Below are positions 10,445-21,368 of a DNA stretch of 64,000 bases, piece after piece. Position numbers and translations under genes: made by a program. This DNA is from Ixodes scapularis (taxonomy: Eukaryota > Arthropoda > Arachnida > Ixodida > Ixodidae). The DNA lies in contig NW_024609881.1 in the NCBI RefSeq assembly GCF_016920785.2, positions 47,214,710 through 47,278,709 on the forward strand, written 5' to 3'. The notes under the pieces are model-generated. The model ran no database searches. It worked only from the letters and a program-made list of their open reading frames with translations, and was not told the DNA's origin. Position 1 is the stretch's first letter. Each line of letters opens with the position of its first letter.

Positions 10445-11985
10445 GAGTGTGTGTGTGTAGGCGTTGTAGAAGGAAGTTGGGGGGAAAGTGGGGGAACGGA
10501 CAATGTCTACGCGCATAGGGCGCATTTGTCACTGGCTCTGGGGGGTATGGGGTTGAGGAGGAAAGCGGGGAGGGAACGCGTAGAGAACCCGCAATGACGA
10601 GGCAGCAAGAGCTCTCGCCGTCATTGGTTGAGGTCGGGCAGTAACAAACGCACGCGGCTGCATTTGTGGACAAACAAACGCACGAGGTGCGCAAGAAACA
10701 GACGAACTTGAATTCCGTAAAAGATCTAGGAGCGCGCCAATTGATTTTCGGGGCCAACTCTTTCATGATGACTTTCGTTCGAAACTGGAACAGAACAAGA
10801 AAACAATTTTTACAGTGGTAAAAAGATGAGAAGGAAAAAAAGACACCCTGTGCTGGGTCATCATGCAGCTTCATATTTTGCGTCGTGTTTCAAGCAACAT
10901 GATATTTTTTAGTACTAATGACTTGCTTTGCCGACCCATTGTTAGTTAAGATTCTTGTAGAGGTAGGGGTGGGAAGTGCGGGGGGGGGGGGGGGTCAACC
11001 TTCGAGCGTGTTTTGTGCATCACGGTTAAAAAGCGTTGTGTTCTTATCAGGAGGTGTGACCTTAAGTGATAGATGCCGAGCAGTCCAGAAGATTTTTATT
11101 TAATCTGAAGTTGGTTGTGCTTTGTAGGTTGCCTTTAATTGTTGTTGTTTCTGTTGGATATTTTTTTTTATTATGTGTGTGTGGGTTCAAGAAAGCTGAG
11201 TTATCATCGAGGGCACTGTGTTAAGAAGCAGAATTTCAGCAGCTGTTTGATTTTTGTCGTTACCCCCCACTCGATCGGCTAATGATTGCTGGCTCAACAC
11301 CGACAGTAGTGCTCGGAGTAAGAAAATAAGACCTGGTTGTTTTCATTTATCCATCAAACGCCCGGATACTGATCACTCAATCTGCCGATACAGTAGCCAC
11401 GCTTTATTATGCCTTTTGTCGCGGAACGCCTCTATGCTCGGCTAATTTAGCATGAACTCAGCGACAGCTGGTCAAGCCGGGGGTGAAGACAAAATCTGAA
11501 CAGCCGCTGAAGACTGGATAATGGTTAAGCTTTATTCAGATAGATGACGTAAGATGCCGTGCAAACCACACGTTCAACATTTTACGTTCAAAGAAAACAC
11601 GGTCAATGGTCCTGGATTTGTTTCGCCACCTACTGGAGCCCAGCGCGAGCAACGGATTGTCCACGAATGCTGCCTGAGGGTTCGGCCTGGACTCGTGTCG
11701 AATCAACACGAGTCTCAGCCGAATAGCGATGCAGCGCTCCTGTGCAGTCTCTATCTCACACTGCCACCCAGTAGTCGATTTACATAATTCAGCACCAGAG
11801 TCGGTGGGAGGTTGAGGGTGAAGTAGGAAGCTCCTCCCAAGGTGGAAAGAGGTTGAGTAGCTTCTACTTCGTTCTTGACCAGTCCCGGACTATTCGGCCC
11901 TTATCTGGGTGTTGAGCTTACGCGGGGACAACGAGCATGTGAAACGTGGTAAATGTATTTTCGCGGGCGGCGTTTTGGACCCCTT
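10445..11985. other. Unassigned DNA with a 15-G run
   Basis: No gene recognised. Notable items are a short TG run near 10448, a G15 run at 10980-10994, and a small 8-bp hairpin ACTCGTGT/ACACGAGT at about 11692-11714. The missing terminal P450 exon was looked for by its PLxL segment and not seen. Confidence 0.5.
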
Positions 11986-11988
11986 ATG

Positions 11989-12391
11989 AATGCGAAAGCA
12001 TTAACTGTTCCATGGAGCGAAGCCGGCGTTGTCTGTAGCAGCGATAAACGGCACCCAAATTCCGTCTGTAGCAGTTAAAAACGGCACCTAAGTTCTCACT
12101 GGCTGAGCGAGACGACTCCTAAAGTTTCATCGGCCGAAATCACAGTAACGCAGATGCTTCGTCGCGGAAGCCGGCCGGACGCTCAAGGTCAAAGCGGACT
12201 CGCCTCAGAAATAAGAGACAAAGAAAAGTACAGCAACGCAGATGCATCGTCACGGAAGCCGTAGAGCCGGCAGGGTTCACCGCGCCTGCGCAGTGGGGGA
12301 GCGTGATGTCACAGTCGTAGCGCCGTGTGCGATACGAAGACGTGGCGCACTGCTTCCAGGAATGCTCTGCGTGTAAGAATGCTATCGCATT
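11989..12391. mobile_element. TIR element family T, copy A
   Basis: AATGCGAAAGCATT at the left end (11989-12002) is inverted at 12378-12391 with one mismatch (GCTATCGC for GCTTTCGC). The left subterminal sequence AACTGTTCCATGGAGCG matches the second copy at 17166-17586, and internal blocks such as ACGGCACCTA recur in both. It is 403 bp and non-coding: a non-autonomous DNA transposon (MITE-like). Confidence 0.65.
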
Positions 12392-13605
12392 CCTACACGT
12401 AAGCAGTCTTTAAGCGCCGTTTTGTAATTTTTTCCCTGGGTAAGCTCAGAACAGTCCAATTTGGACTTCTTTCACCGCTCAGATGCGATGGTCAATGACC
12501 CAGGTAGGAGCAAGAATTAGGACCGTTTATATAGCTGTTAAGTTTGCTTTTTTTTAATTGTACCAATGCGGCGCCCGAGTGTGATTCTTTACGGCGATTA
12601 CAGGGCCATATCCAATCCAAATTGTTTTAACGGTAGATTGCGCAATATGGTCGTTCGATTTTCTTTCTCTTTACACACCAGCACGTTGATTGTGGGCACT
12701 GCTATGCCGACAGTAGCGCGACTGCAATAGCGTGACGTCAGAAAGATGTGCTGGTGTATAGCGGTGACAACGAAACAAAGTGGTGGTCGTGGAAGGTCTC
12801 CGGAGCCTTGTCATCCATGCGCAGAGCTTAAGGTAGCGGCGATCACTGTCAAGGACGCCTAAAAACAAGTCACGCCGCAAGAAGCGTGAGGGCAATGGGG
12901 AAAGCAAGTCGTCTGCTTATTGCGCAGGAGTTGCGGTGACGTCAGAACGACGCCGCGCTCTGATTGGCTTTGATTAAAAAAACAGTAGGTAAACCTCAGT
13001 GCCAGATCCCAGGTCTAACCAATATTTTTTTTTCATTCATCCAATGCCAGTTTGGCGTTCTAACATCATCGCAGCCCCTATGCAAGCGAACTTGCGTTTC
13101 AAATAAGCTATACCCAGCTTTTCTTAAAGGGGCACTCTAGGGGATTCTAAGATCATCTCTTTATGGTGACGACTCAATCCACGGAGCCCTAAGCACCCTA
13201 AGAACCAGAGATTGCACTTATGGACGGGCGACTTTCTTATTACAAATCTAATCAAAGATTCGTGACACGACCCCTCTTGCTGTGCCTTGGAGCATACACC
13301 AGGGGGCGCCGTCAGGTGACGATCTCGAACGGCAATTCCCGTGTTACGTATCTTACACCCAAATATTTGACGTTTTCGTTCAAATATCATGCCTAATGTG
13401 CCTAAATAGAGCAATATAGTAACGTTCGGTATCTCCACGCCATTATCTATTTTAATTGGTAAAATTTTATGGACGTTGTAGGAACCCAACAACCGCCCCT
13501 CCGTGATAGATTAGTTCCCTTTGAGTTCAATTGCGGTGAGTTTACAAGGGTGTCTCGCCTTCTAGAAATGGCCCTTTATTCACTAAAGCCTAACAAATAA
13601 TTTGC
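12392..13605. other. Unassigned DNA
   Basis: No recognisable gene. An open frame at 13124-13492 (-, 122 codons) has no motif I recognise and no supporting context. A 10-bp hairpin (ACACCAGCAC at 12675 with its inverse at 12748) lies in the middle. Confidence 0.45.
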
Positions 13606-14060
13606 CACCAAAAGCAAGCTCCTACATAAGCATCGGAGGGCCCGCGATCAGTGACTGTAGTTGAAAGGTCCATGACCGAAATGTCTCAAAAACTCAATAT
13701 AATATTTGAACGAGTTCATGCCATCATCATGATTCATCAAATGTGAACTGTTTTGTTGTGACTTAAGGCATGTATAATTTCAGAACTTTCTGAAATGCCA
13801 TAGGGGCATTTCAGCATGCCCCTTGGGCATGCTGAAATGGCATTTCCAAGAACAGTACGGCATGGTACTGTCCAATGCCCAACAAAACAATGTGACCCCA
13901 AAAACAAGCTTCTACATAAAGCACGCGGGAAGCCCTTTAAGCTATTATTCACTGTAGTTGAACGGTGCATGATCGACATGTCTCAGACCCTCAATCAAAT
14001 ACTTGAACGAGTTAGGCCACCATTATGTTTCACCACATGTGGACTATTTTGTTGCAACTT
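13606..14060. repeat. ~160-bp direct repeat flanking a palindrome
   Basis: Two diverged direct copies, about 13606-13760 and 13890-14056, share AAGCTYCTACATAA, CACTGTAGTTGAA, ATGTCTCA, TTGAACGAGTT and a TGGACTRTTTTGTTG-like block in the same order. Between them, 13789-13855 is a compact palindrome in which GGGCATTTCAGCATGCCC and GGGCATGCTGAAATG face each other. This suggests a duplicated unit with a hairpin between the copies; no coding sequence. Confidence 0.6.
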
Positions 14061-14689
14061 GTTGCATGTATAATTTCAGGGAGAAATGCCCTTTGGACAG
14101 TACGGCATGGTATCGACGCCGGGAAGAGGACCTTGGATTGTCTTCCACAGACTATGAACGCTACAGCTTGCCCAACGACCATCACTTTTCTCCTACCCAT
14201 CCATGCGCCGAAATAAAGCTCAATGGCTGAAGCTACACGTCATGTGACTTTGTCACGTTACCGCGCGGCATCGGCGGTACTAACAGGACCGAGCCACAGA
14301 TTCGACCCTGAGTTGAAAAGACCCGCAACTGGCAGCAGTCAGCAAGGACCACCACGGACGAGCTCCTTTATTTACTTTTTGTTTTAGTTGTCACAATAAA
14401 ATTGTTTTCTGCGACCTTGTGAAATTTCAACAAAAGAGTAAGTCCGTGCGACAAATAAAGGCGCCGGTACTAATTAGACACTTTAGTGATATTTGGGCAA
14501 GTATAGCCCTAAAGAGAGAAAGCATATAAATATGTATAAAAATAAATGTTTTGAGGGAATGTTTATAGACAGCCGGAAGCTAGATAGCCGCAATAGTCGC
14601 CTGGTGTCTCAGTTGTAAGTAAGACATTTAGTCAGTGTGGTACCACTTTTAGCCTGCGCCCGTTTGCTGATCAATGCGGGTAACTCTCT
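14061..14689. other. Unassigned DNA
   Basis: No gene or repeat terminus recognised. Several AATAAA-like motifs are present (near 14211, 14395 and 14540), none tied to a gene. Confidence 0.45.
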
Positions 14690-14947
14690 ATGCACAAAAT
14701 CTCTCCAGAATGGATTTTGAAATCAAGTGACCGGCTCTATGGTGAGAAAGTACTTAATGTTCCAGCCGGCTCCTCACCAGACTTTACTGTTTTCTTTAAT
14801 TTTTTATGGACACGACATTTCCAAGAAATAACTTACATGCCGCTCCTAAAGTTCTCGAATGCCGTTAATTCCACTCACATGTCAAGACTCCTCATCGATT
14901 TTGTGCACACAAAAGCGAACTCATCAGCCGGACCAGACGTTACGTAG
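14690..14947 (+). pseudogene. LINE ORF2 fragment before the RT domain
   Basis: The frame (85 codons) ends ...MSRLLIDFVHTKANSSAGPD followed shortly by a stop. A long-range NxSxGPD ending after a helix-like segment is the usual entry into the reverse transcriptase domain of CR1/L2/Jockey-type ORF2 proteins. The upstream FNFLWTRHF... fits the linker between endonuclease and RT. The RT itself is absent, so this is a relic. Only the short motif supports the call. Confidence 0.4.
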
Positions 14948-14970
14948 AACTACAAGTGTCTACGGGAAGG

Positions 14971-15010
14971 TTGGGGGCGGGGGGGGGGGGGGGGGGGAAG
15001 GGCGGGGGTT
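14971..15010. repeat. Poly-G tract
   Basis: G5-C-G19 (G run 14979-14997) followed by AAGGGCGGGGG. This is the longest G homopolymer in the window. It lies at the far end of the SINE-like unit and reads as poly-C on the SINE strand. Confidence 0.8.
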
Positions 15011-15242
15011 ATGATAATAAATTTCGGGTGGCCTCAGAGGAAAAGCCGACGTCTCGCTAGGCTGGTTCACATAATGCGACCGACGCTTACGATCCCTACT
15101 GCTCCACTGACTGTCGTAAAAAGAGGTTGTGTCGGAGGCGGACTGCGGAAGCCGAAAGCCCACATCAGGCGCCCAACTACGAGCCCGAACCAACGACCCC
15201 GAGGTTAAGTGTCTGGTGCTCTACCAACGGAGCTAGCCGGGC
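15010..15242 (-). mobile_element. tRNA-Lys-derived SINE
   Basis: The head at 15242-15170 (minus) is 73 nt and closely resembles tRNA-Lys. It starts GCCCGGCTAGCTC and has the D-arm GTTGGTAGAGCA, an anticodon loop with CTT, and a 3' acceptor strand GTTGGGC that pairs with the 5' end. The T stem (GTTGG/TCGTA) and anticodon stem (CCAGA/CCTCG) no longer pair, so it is not a working tRNA. A non-tRNA body of about 160 bp follows on the same strand. This arrangement is that of a tRNA-headed SINE; the 3' boundary is approximate. Confidence 0.6.
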
Positions 15243-15365
15243 TCGATTCGGCTTTCCTGCAGAGCCAATCACCGACGGAGCTACGTACCTATCTTGAAAA
15301 ATCCTCCGCAAGAGAGGGACAGAGTAGCCGATCATTCACACTGGAAGCGGATCCGCGTTCGCAAA

Positions 15366-15476
15366 GCGGTTGCGAACGCGGTTGTATAAAGATCCAGTAC
15401 AATTGCACGCGCACTCGATGACATCAAGTGCGCGTGCAATTGTACTGGATCTTCATACAACTGCGTTCGCAACCGT
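15366..15476. repeat. Near-perfect 55-bp palindrome
   Basis: Arms 15366-15420 and 15422-15476 face each other with a single central base. They share CGGTTGCGAACGC, TTGTATAAAGATCCAGTACA and ATTGCACGCGCACT, with only a few mismatches. More diverged symmetry continues outward for about 20 bp (CGTTCGCAAAGCG facing CGTTTGACAAACG). Arms so close to identical imply recent origin or conversion between arms. Confidence 0.85.
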
Positions 15477-15479
15477 TTG

Positions 15480-16914
15480 TCAAACGGAAAGAGCACTGTC
15501 TATTTCCGGTTGCTTGGACGGCGCTGGCTTGTTTATGCTCGTTATGTTCTAGACAAATTATATTATATCCTCATCTTTATCGAACAGTTTTGAATCTTGT
15601 AAAAATTTTCACACAAAAAACGTACATGGCAAAGAAATTGTTCAGCGAAATTATTTTTCATTCATTCTTCAATAATTCGTATTTACTGTCGAATGATCTT
15701 TCTCACGCCTCGTCATAGTTGTTAAAACGAACAGCACTTGAAAACAATTTGAACACGTGTTAACTACACGTGGTGATAACGTCACATTTAATTGCATTTA
15801 GCAGTCAGAACGCAGTAATTATTCAACTGTCTAAATCTGCCAAACGAGCACGCAATGTCACTGTTTTACTTATCATACACGTTTTTGGTTCGTTTATATG
15901 GAAATGCGCCACCAGTCTCACAAAAAGGCAAGTCAACCCTGACGCCATGTTGAAAAGTAACGCGTGAAATGTCAGACGGCGCACGTTTTTATGTCACAAT
16001 GCTTTTCGCGTTTTAGCGCGTAAAGATAGAAGGAGAGTGGATGAGTTGCCCAGATTAGTGAAAAACCTGATTTAATTCGTTTTGCACGTTTTGCATTATG
16101 ATATCCAAAAGCCTGAATCGGGGTGGCAACACCCGTTCAATGTGGCGAAGCCCGTTTGACACAAAGATTTGCAAGTGCGGTTTTAAAATTTAAATAGAGT
16201 AACTCATGTTATCTATGAAAAGTGTGCGGCTATGAGTTTGAATACGGCTTCATTCGTGCGCGAAGTAACCTTTAAACTCCCCTTCGAAAACGTCTTGCAA
16301 CAATAAAAAAAAAGTTATATTTTCGGGGACCACTGGGTAGTGGACACCATTTTGAAGGATGTCCCCGATTTGTGTACTAGGCACCCCGCTACGAGTTTCG
16401 TTGTGTGGTGAAAAGGTCGTAGGTGAAAAACAACTGCCACTTCATTTCACGCTGAACATTTTTGTTGTTGTTGCGGTTTTTCGCCTCGTATTAAGAGTTG
16501 TGAACTCAAGTGAGTATTACTATTAATTTATTCAAACACGTGAGTGGGACAATTTCTTGCACGTTTTCAGGACACACTAAGGTCTGCAAATGACTTCCAT
16601 CTGCCAGTATTGTACTTAGATTGCAGCATTCATTCCCAAATATAGTTTCGTCTGGGACAGTATAAAGAGTCAGTCATATCTGTATTCACTGTATGTAAAT
16701 GATCAGCATGGACTATAGGAATAGAAACTGGGGGGAGGCAATCACGAGGGACGTCAAAGCGCCGAGCTATGATTGGACTGATTAGTGGGTAGACACAAAG
16801 GACCAGTGCCTTTGCGTCTACACACATGAATATTAGAGATCAGAGATCGGCACTTTGCCGGTCTGTCACAGGTTGAAAGGTGAAATGTTTACTAGCGCCA
16901 CTAGATAATTGGTG
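15480..16914. other. Unassigned DNA
   Basis: No gene recognised. A 13-bp hairpin (16789-16801 with 16809-16821, one mismatch) is present. The frame 16630-16827 (-) matches no family I know. Confidence 0.45.
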
Positions 16915-18047
16915 AGCTTTAAAACATAAAAGTATATGTAAATGATCGCTTACGTAACCACTTATCGTACCTGCACTACCAACAGTGTTCATATTTGTAA
17001 TAAAAAATCGATAGCAGTTGATGTAGAATAGGTCATTCTTGTGGGAGACGGAATGACATGGTCAATACTGCTACTACTAAGAGTTTCATTAAATCGTGAC
17101 GGAACAGACAAGCTCTCTAAAGTATTTACATTTAGTTCACCACCAAGAACAAGAAAATAGTTATTAATGCGAAAGCATTAACTGTCCCATGGAGCGAGCC
17201 GACGTCATCAGCTTTGAAGCCGCGCCAAACGACACCTTAAATCTGTTCTCCAAGTGAAGCCAGCCACCAGCTATGAAACCACGCGAAAAGCCTAGACAAC
17301 GGCACCTAGTTTCCCCGATCCCAAAGGAGCTGAGCGAAGATGATAGACTTCGGCTTCGGTCCCATTGGCTGCCGCGTGTCGTAGTTTCAAGAAACAAGGC
17401 TCCCATTGGCCGCTGCGCGTCAATTTCAGCGACCGCCGCCCCATGGCGCTGAGTGTCCGTCAGCGCGGCGGTAACACGAATCGTGCAAGGTCAGAGCAGC
17501 GAGGAAGAGGGCTCGCTATGCCGTCGACGCAAATACGCCGTAGACGAAATAAGGGAGCGGAAGAACGACGTTCATGCTTTCGCATTCACAACCCATAAGA
17601 AGTGGTTTTCACACTAAAAAAATCTAAATATATCTCAAGAAAAAACAAGCGATTGTTAAAATTGCCAGCTTGGGGGCGATATATTACAGATAGTAGCTGA
17701 CGCCCGTGTTTCAGGCTCACAAGTTTATAGTCATCTGTGGTTACATTGAATGTGTCAAGTATTTCGCACTGAATATCTTCTTTGACACAAATGTAAACCC
17801 CGCCTCTCGTTTTCCAGATTGGTTTAAGATAAAAATGATTGTAACTAGATAAGAACAGAACACCTTCTTCACTTTGGTACCATGTTTCGAAAAGCATTCT
17901 TGTTTGAAACATGAAAAGGAAGTGGTGTAATAGTGTAATGGAACTGTCAGTCTTACATTGCACCGAAAGTATATTTAGGTGCAGGATAGAAGACATGCCT
18001 TTTATTTTTGCGTGTTGCTTTCCTTCCTCATGCAACGAGGCTTGCAA
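16915..18047 (-). pseudogene. CR1/L2-like LINE endonuclease domain, split by a MITE
   Basis: An apurinic/apyrimidinic-type endonuclease (EEP fold) of a non-LTR retrotransposon, read on the minus strand. The N-terminal part, 18047-17587, has SILHLNILSV, FETW (catalytic Glu), a GGVYICVKEDI strand and SVIYRPQAGNF. The C-terminal part, 17165-16915, continues with LVLGGELNVN (equivalent of GDFN), a VIPSPTRMTYSTSTAIDF block and, after a one-base frameshift near 17005, GTISGYVSDHLHI with the terminal catalytic SDH. The two parts are separated by the TIR element at 17166-17586. GD is changed to GE at the GDFN position, another sign of decay. No RT domain follows. Confidence 0.7.
17166..17586. mobile_element. 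TIR element family T, copy B, inserted in the LINE
   Basis: Left terminus AATGCGAAAGCATT at 17166-17179; the right terminus ATGCTTTCGCATT at 17574-17586 is its inverse. It is 421 bp and shares TIR, AACTGTYCCATGGAGCG and internal blocks with 11989-12391. Both flanks are pieces of one endonuclease domain in the same orientation, so the insertion postdates the LINE. No convincing target-site duplication could be read. Confidence 0.75.
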
Positions 18048-18224
18048 CGAAGCAAGAGCCTGCCTGCCTCCCTTCTGTGTTTATAAATATTAAAATAGTG
18101 CAGGAGGAAAAAATGTGTTTCATTTATGTATGTAAATGAACTGAAACTGTTATTGTTGGCAGCATGGTAAACCAATTTCTAAATCTTGGATTCTATGAGG
18201 CAAAGGTGGATGCCCACTGTTGGT

Positions 18225-18730
18225 TAGAATGATGTGATCAATCTAGGACAACATTGGCGAGGTTTAGGCTGACAAAAGTGGCCATAAGTGTGGAACCAAT
18301 ATAAAACATTATTAGGAAAGTGTAGCCAACATTGGCCCGGAGGACGTTAGAAATATAGGGCAATCTTGGGAAATCGGGTGCAGCCAATAGTGACTAAAGT
18401 AAGTGTACCAATAAAGAACAATATTGAAGAAGTGGCTTTAGCCTCTGTTGGGTGGAATATGTGTGCATATATTGGGAAACTTTGTGCAGCCAATATTGGC
18501 TGAAATGTAAACAGGGATATTCGATGATATTGGGGCAGCTCATGTAGCAAATATTGGCTAGAACTTGTGCATCAATATCGATTAATATGGGAAAAGGTCG
18601 TGCAGTCACAAGTGAATATGTACCAACGTTGGGTCCAATATAGCACCAAGGTACACTTTCGAATATTAGCCAATGTCTTGTACCAATATTAACCGACATG
18701 GCAAAAATGTAGGACCCACGATAGTGCTCT
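18225..18730. repeat. Degenerate ~55-bp AATATTGG tandem repeat
   Basis: About nine units share a GGGAAA...GTGCAGCCAATATTGGCT-like core, with starts spaced about 50-60 bp (near 18316, 18369, 18425, 18475, 18530 and 18590). Units are strongly diverged. Open frames on the minus strand are by-products of the repeat. Confidence 0.65.
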
Positions 18731-19143
18731 GCCTGGGTTCAGTATTTTAGAGAAAAGTTCATTGATGCCCGATGTACAAAAAACTTGTAAGGGGACATAT
18801 GGCTCTATACATCCCGTTTTACATAAAAAGAAGGGAGTTTGTGACTTTTTTTCCGTAGTCATGTTATCGGGTATCCGACAGCTGCGCTTGCGAAATGCAG
18901 CCGACACTGTCGAAAGCTTTTACGATCTTTTTACGCGTGTATGTAAAATACACTTCCCCATCTTTTTTTCGGGCCTAGTTTTATCATGCTATCCACAAGT
19001 GTTCGCTGCTGTCACCGAGAACAATAATTTCATTTGGCACATCACATGATGAAAGTCAAAGTTATCTTTTTTTTTCTATTTTAAATTTTTTTTTAACAAG
19101 TAACGAGGAAGTAACCTGCTCAGGGTTCCTAACCTACACGAAG
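18731..19143. other. Unassigned DNA
   Basis: No gene recognised; the + strand frame 18762-19049 has no motif I know. Confidence 0.45.
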
Positions 19144-19233
19144 GAACCGAGGGACCGGGACATCGGCGCCTGCTCCGATTGGTCGGAGCTGGCTAATCTC
19201 CACACGCGGTGATGTCCTTGTCCCTCGGTCCCG
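19144..19233. repeat. 22-bp inverted repeat around a smaller hairpin
   Basis: GGAACCGAGGGACCGGGACA near 19144 faces GATGTCCTTGTCCCTCGGTC near 19212, with about three mismatches over 22 bp. A small CTCCGATTGGTCGGAG hairpin lies between. Confidence 0.6.
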
Positions 19234-19317
19234 CTTGGCCCTGCACTGTAGATTAGAGACCCCAAAAAGACCGCGCTAAAACAAAAAGTTAACTGCCTTT
19301 AGACCTTTGCAAAACTC

Positions 19318-19634
19318 GCCCTGTGCGCGCTGCCATTTTTGTCTGCTGGGCTGTGCAACGCCTTCGGAGCCAGCGTTGTTGCTCTGTTGTGCGGAAAATC
19401 AGACGCTGCGCCTGTATCCACTGCTCAGTGACTCGGCATTTTTCGCCCGAATGATTAGCGATGGCAAGCTCTATAGACCATTCTATTGCTTATCACTCGG
19501 GCGAAAAATGCTGAGTCACTGAGCTGTGGACGCGTGCGCAGCGTCCGATTATACCGCAAAGCAGGTCAACAGCGCATGCTCCGAAGGCATTCTACACCCG
19601 AGCAGACAAAGATGGTAGCGCGCGCAAGCTATTT
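19318..19634. repeat. Foldback element with ~140-bp arms
   Basis: Left arm 19318-19455 and right arm 19490-19634 are inverted copies. They share, in mirrored order, a GCGCGC block, TTTGTCTGCT, GCCTTCGGAGC, a GACGCTGCGC-like block and CTCAGTGACTCGGCATTTTT CGCCCGA. The spacer is only about 35 bp. The inner ~35 bp are almost perfect and the outer parts more diverged. Mirror open frames on both strands are not genes. Confidence 0.75.
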
Positions 19635-19857
19635 TCAGAAAGATCTATGCCTGTTTAACTCCAAGTACGACCTCAGCCCACCCTACAATCCGATGGAGTC
19701 ATTCAAGTAGCTTCCAAGAGTGGATCGTCATGGTGCTGGCCATCTTTGTGCGTTTGATATATCAACGGCTAGACCAATCACTCACAGCAAATATCCCGGC
19801 ACCCTTTGCTCTTTTTTTTTTTGTGTGATTGCTTTACTTACGGTGATGGCTAACGCA

Positions 19858-20022
19858 CAATGGTGAGTTTTAGGGAACCATGTTTGCACATCCGATATGG
19901 TACGATAGGCCCTCCGGCACGCACTGCGCTTATGGGAGACTTTTGCGGTAGCGCATGCGCAGTTCGTACCGGAGGTTTTATCGTACCGGATGGGATGTTC
20001 AAACACAGTGGCTTAAAACGCC
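19858..20022. repeat. Foldback element with ~65-bp arms
   Basis: Left arm about 19861-19929 and right arm about 19952-20022 are inverted copies sharing TGTTTG-ACATCC, TACGATA, CCTCCGG and ACTGCGC in mirrored order. The ~22-bp spacer ends GCGGTAGCGCATGCGC. It explains the overlapping frames on both strands here. Confidence 0.7.
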
Positions 20023-20378
20023 CTAACGATGACGAACGTGACGACGAATCACTTATTGCGCTACTTGATTTGGCTCCATCAGATGCTTCCATAGGCTCCG
20101 GACGGACTCTGGGTGAAATAGAGAACTGCGTCTGCGAAAGTAGATTATATCAACCGCCGAAACATTGTCCCCGTCAGTGCTATCCCAAGCACCAAGTTGA
20201 ATGTTGGACCGAGCTCTGCAAACCTTCGCTGGCCAGGGGGGCGCCAACGAGGGGCCATTGCTCGGCAAAAAATATGAAAACTTACTCGGGCCGTCGTTAT
20301 CCGACGAGGAAGGAGCAGCCTCGTACGCATTACTGAAAAAAAGTGACCGATTAGAATTAAAACTGTTTTAAGGAAATG

Positions 20379-21360
20379 GTAACTGATTACGGCAATCGAT
20401 TACTGCAACGCAAAAGTAATTGAAAAATGATCACAAAGTAATTTATTACTTTTCGCATTTCTTCGTTTTAACTTTTTATTACGAAATCAAAAATGCATAC
20501 TTCTGGTCAAAGTGATTACATTTTCTATTTTTCTGTCATTCACTCTATGTTAAGCTTCAGAAGCAATTGTGGGTATACGTGCTTGTGCAGGGAGAGCACA
20601 TGATCTTCATCGCGGGCGCATTGAGAACAAGATAAGGTATTGTTAATAGGATTCGTCACTTTATTCAATAATAGAGATCAACAGAGAAGGAGACAGAGAG
20701 AGAAAAATTAATAAACAGCCACATGCTGAACTAGTAGAAACACCAATCTAGTAAATAAAATAAATCGGAGATATGATAACATTATGTTCTTAATGGGTTA
20801 TATTGAGCACGAGCTCGGACACGGGAGCTCGTGCATTCAGTTCTTCGGCGAGCTGGAACCTTGGCAGATGGTCATGTCCCTCTGACCTGCTCTATTGGAA
20901 TAAACCCTCAGTACACCCCTTGACTCGGGCCTACAACAATTTATATTTATTTATTTATTTATTTTATATACAAGCTCGCGCTGGTGAACTCTTTCAATAT
21001 GAAAAGGGGGTCTTTCTCATATCTAGATGAGGTCAGTGCAGAAATGAGTCGTCTAAGGCGCGGCAAAACCGCATCGTGACAACCCGTACACAGGAAACGA
21101 GGCACTCTTTTTTAGTTCTTTACGGGTCAAAAAGAAATGTCCAACGTTGGTGCAACATGTTCGAGTCACGCGCGGCCAGACAGATTTTTACGTAAGAAAC
21201 TAACTCAATAATTTTAGCGCTTTCGGAAACATATAATTATTGACTTGTAATTGATTACAGAAATATAGGTACTGAATTAAAACGCACTAAACCACAAAAA
21301 AAGTAATTGATGCGTTGAAGAATTATAATAAAACGTAATTGATTACAAGTAATCAGTTAC
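20379..21360. mobile_element. TIR element with GTAACTGATTAC ends
   Basis: GTAACTGATTAC at 20379-20390 is inverted at 21349-21360. Both subterminal regions contain repeated AATCGATTAC/TAATTGATTAC and AAGTAATTGA motifs, in opposite orientation. It is 982 bp with no recognisable transposase. A (TTTA)n microsatellite lies inside at about 20940-20970. hAT-like elements of animals often have such GTAATC-rich ends (recollection of the type, not a match). The right end lies 8 bp from the probable gypsy LTR edge. Confidence 0.6.
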
Positions 21361-21368
21361 TAGTAGCT

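Noticed and set aside
15170..15242. Functional tRNA-Lys gene
   Set aside because: The T stem and anticodon stem do not pair, and a SINE-like body follows.
16630..16827. ADHLHTVN frame as another LINE endonuclease end
   Set aside because: A short resemblance to an SDHLP-like motif only; the surrounding residues do not fit, and the real SDH of the LINE is at about 16930.
19860..20336. 158-codon + frame as a gene
   Set aside because: Half of it lies in a foldback element with mirror frames on the other strand, and no motif was seen.
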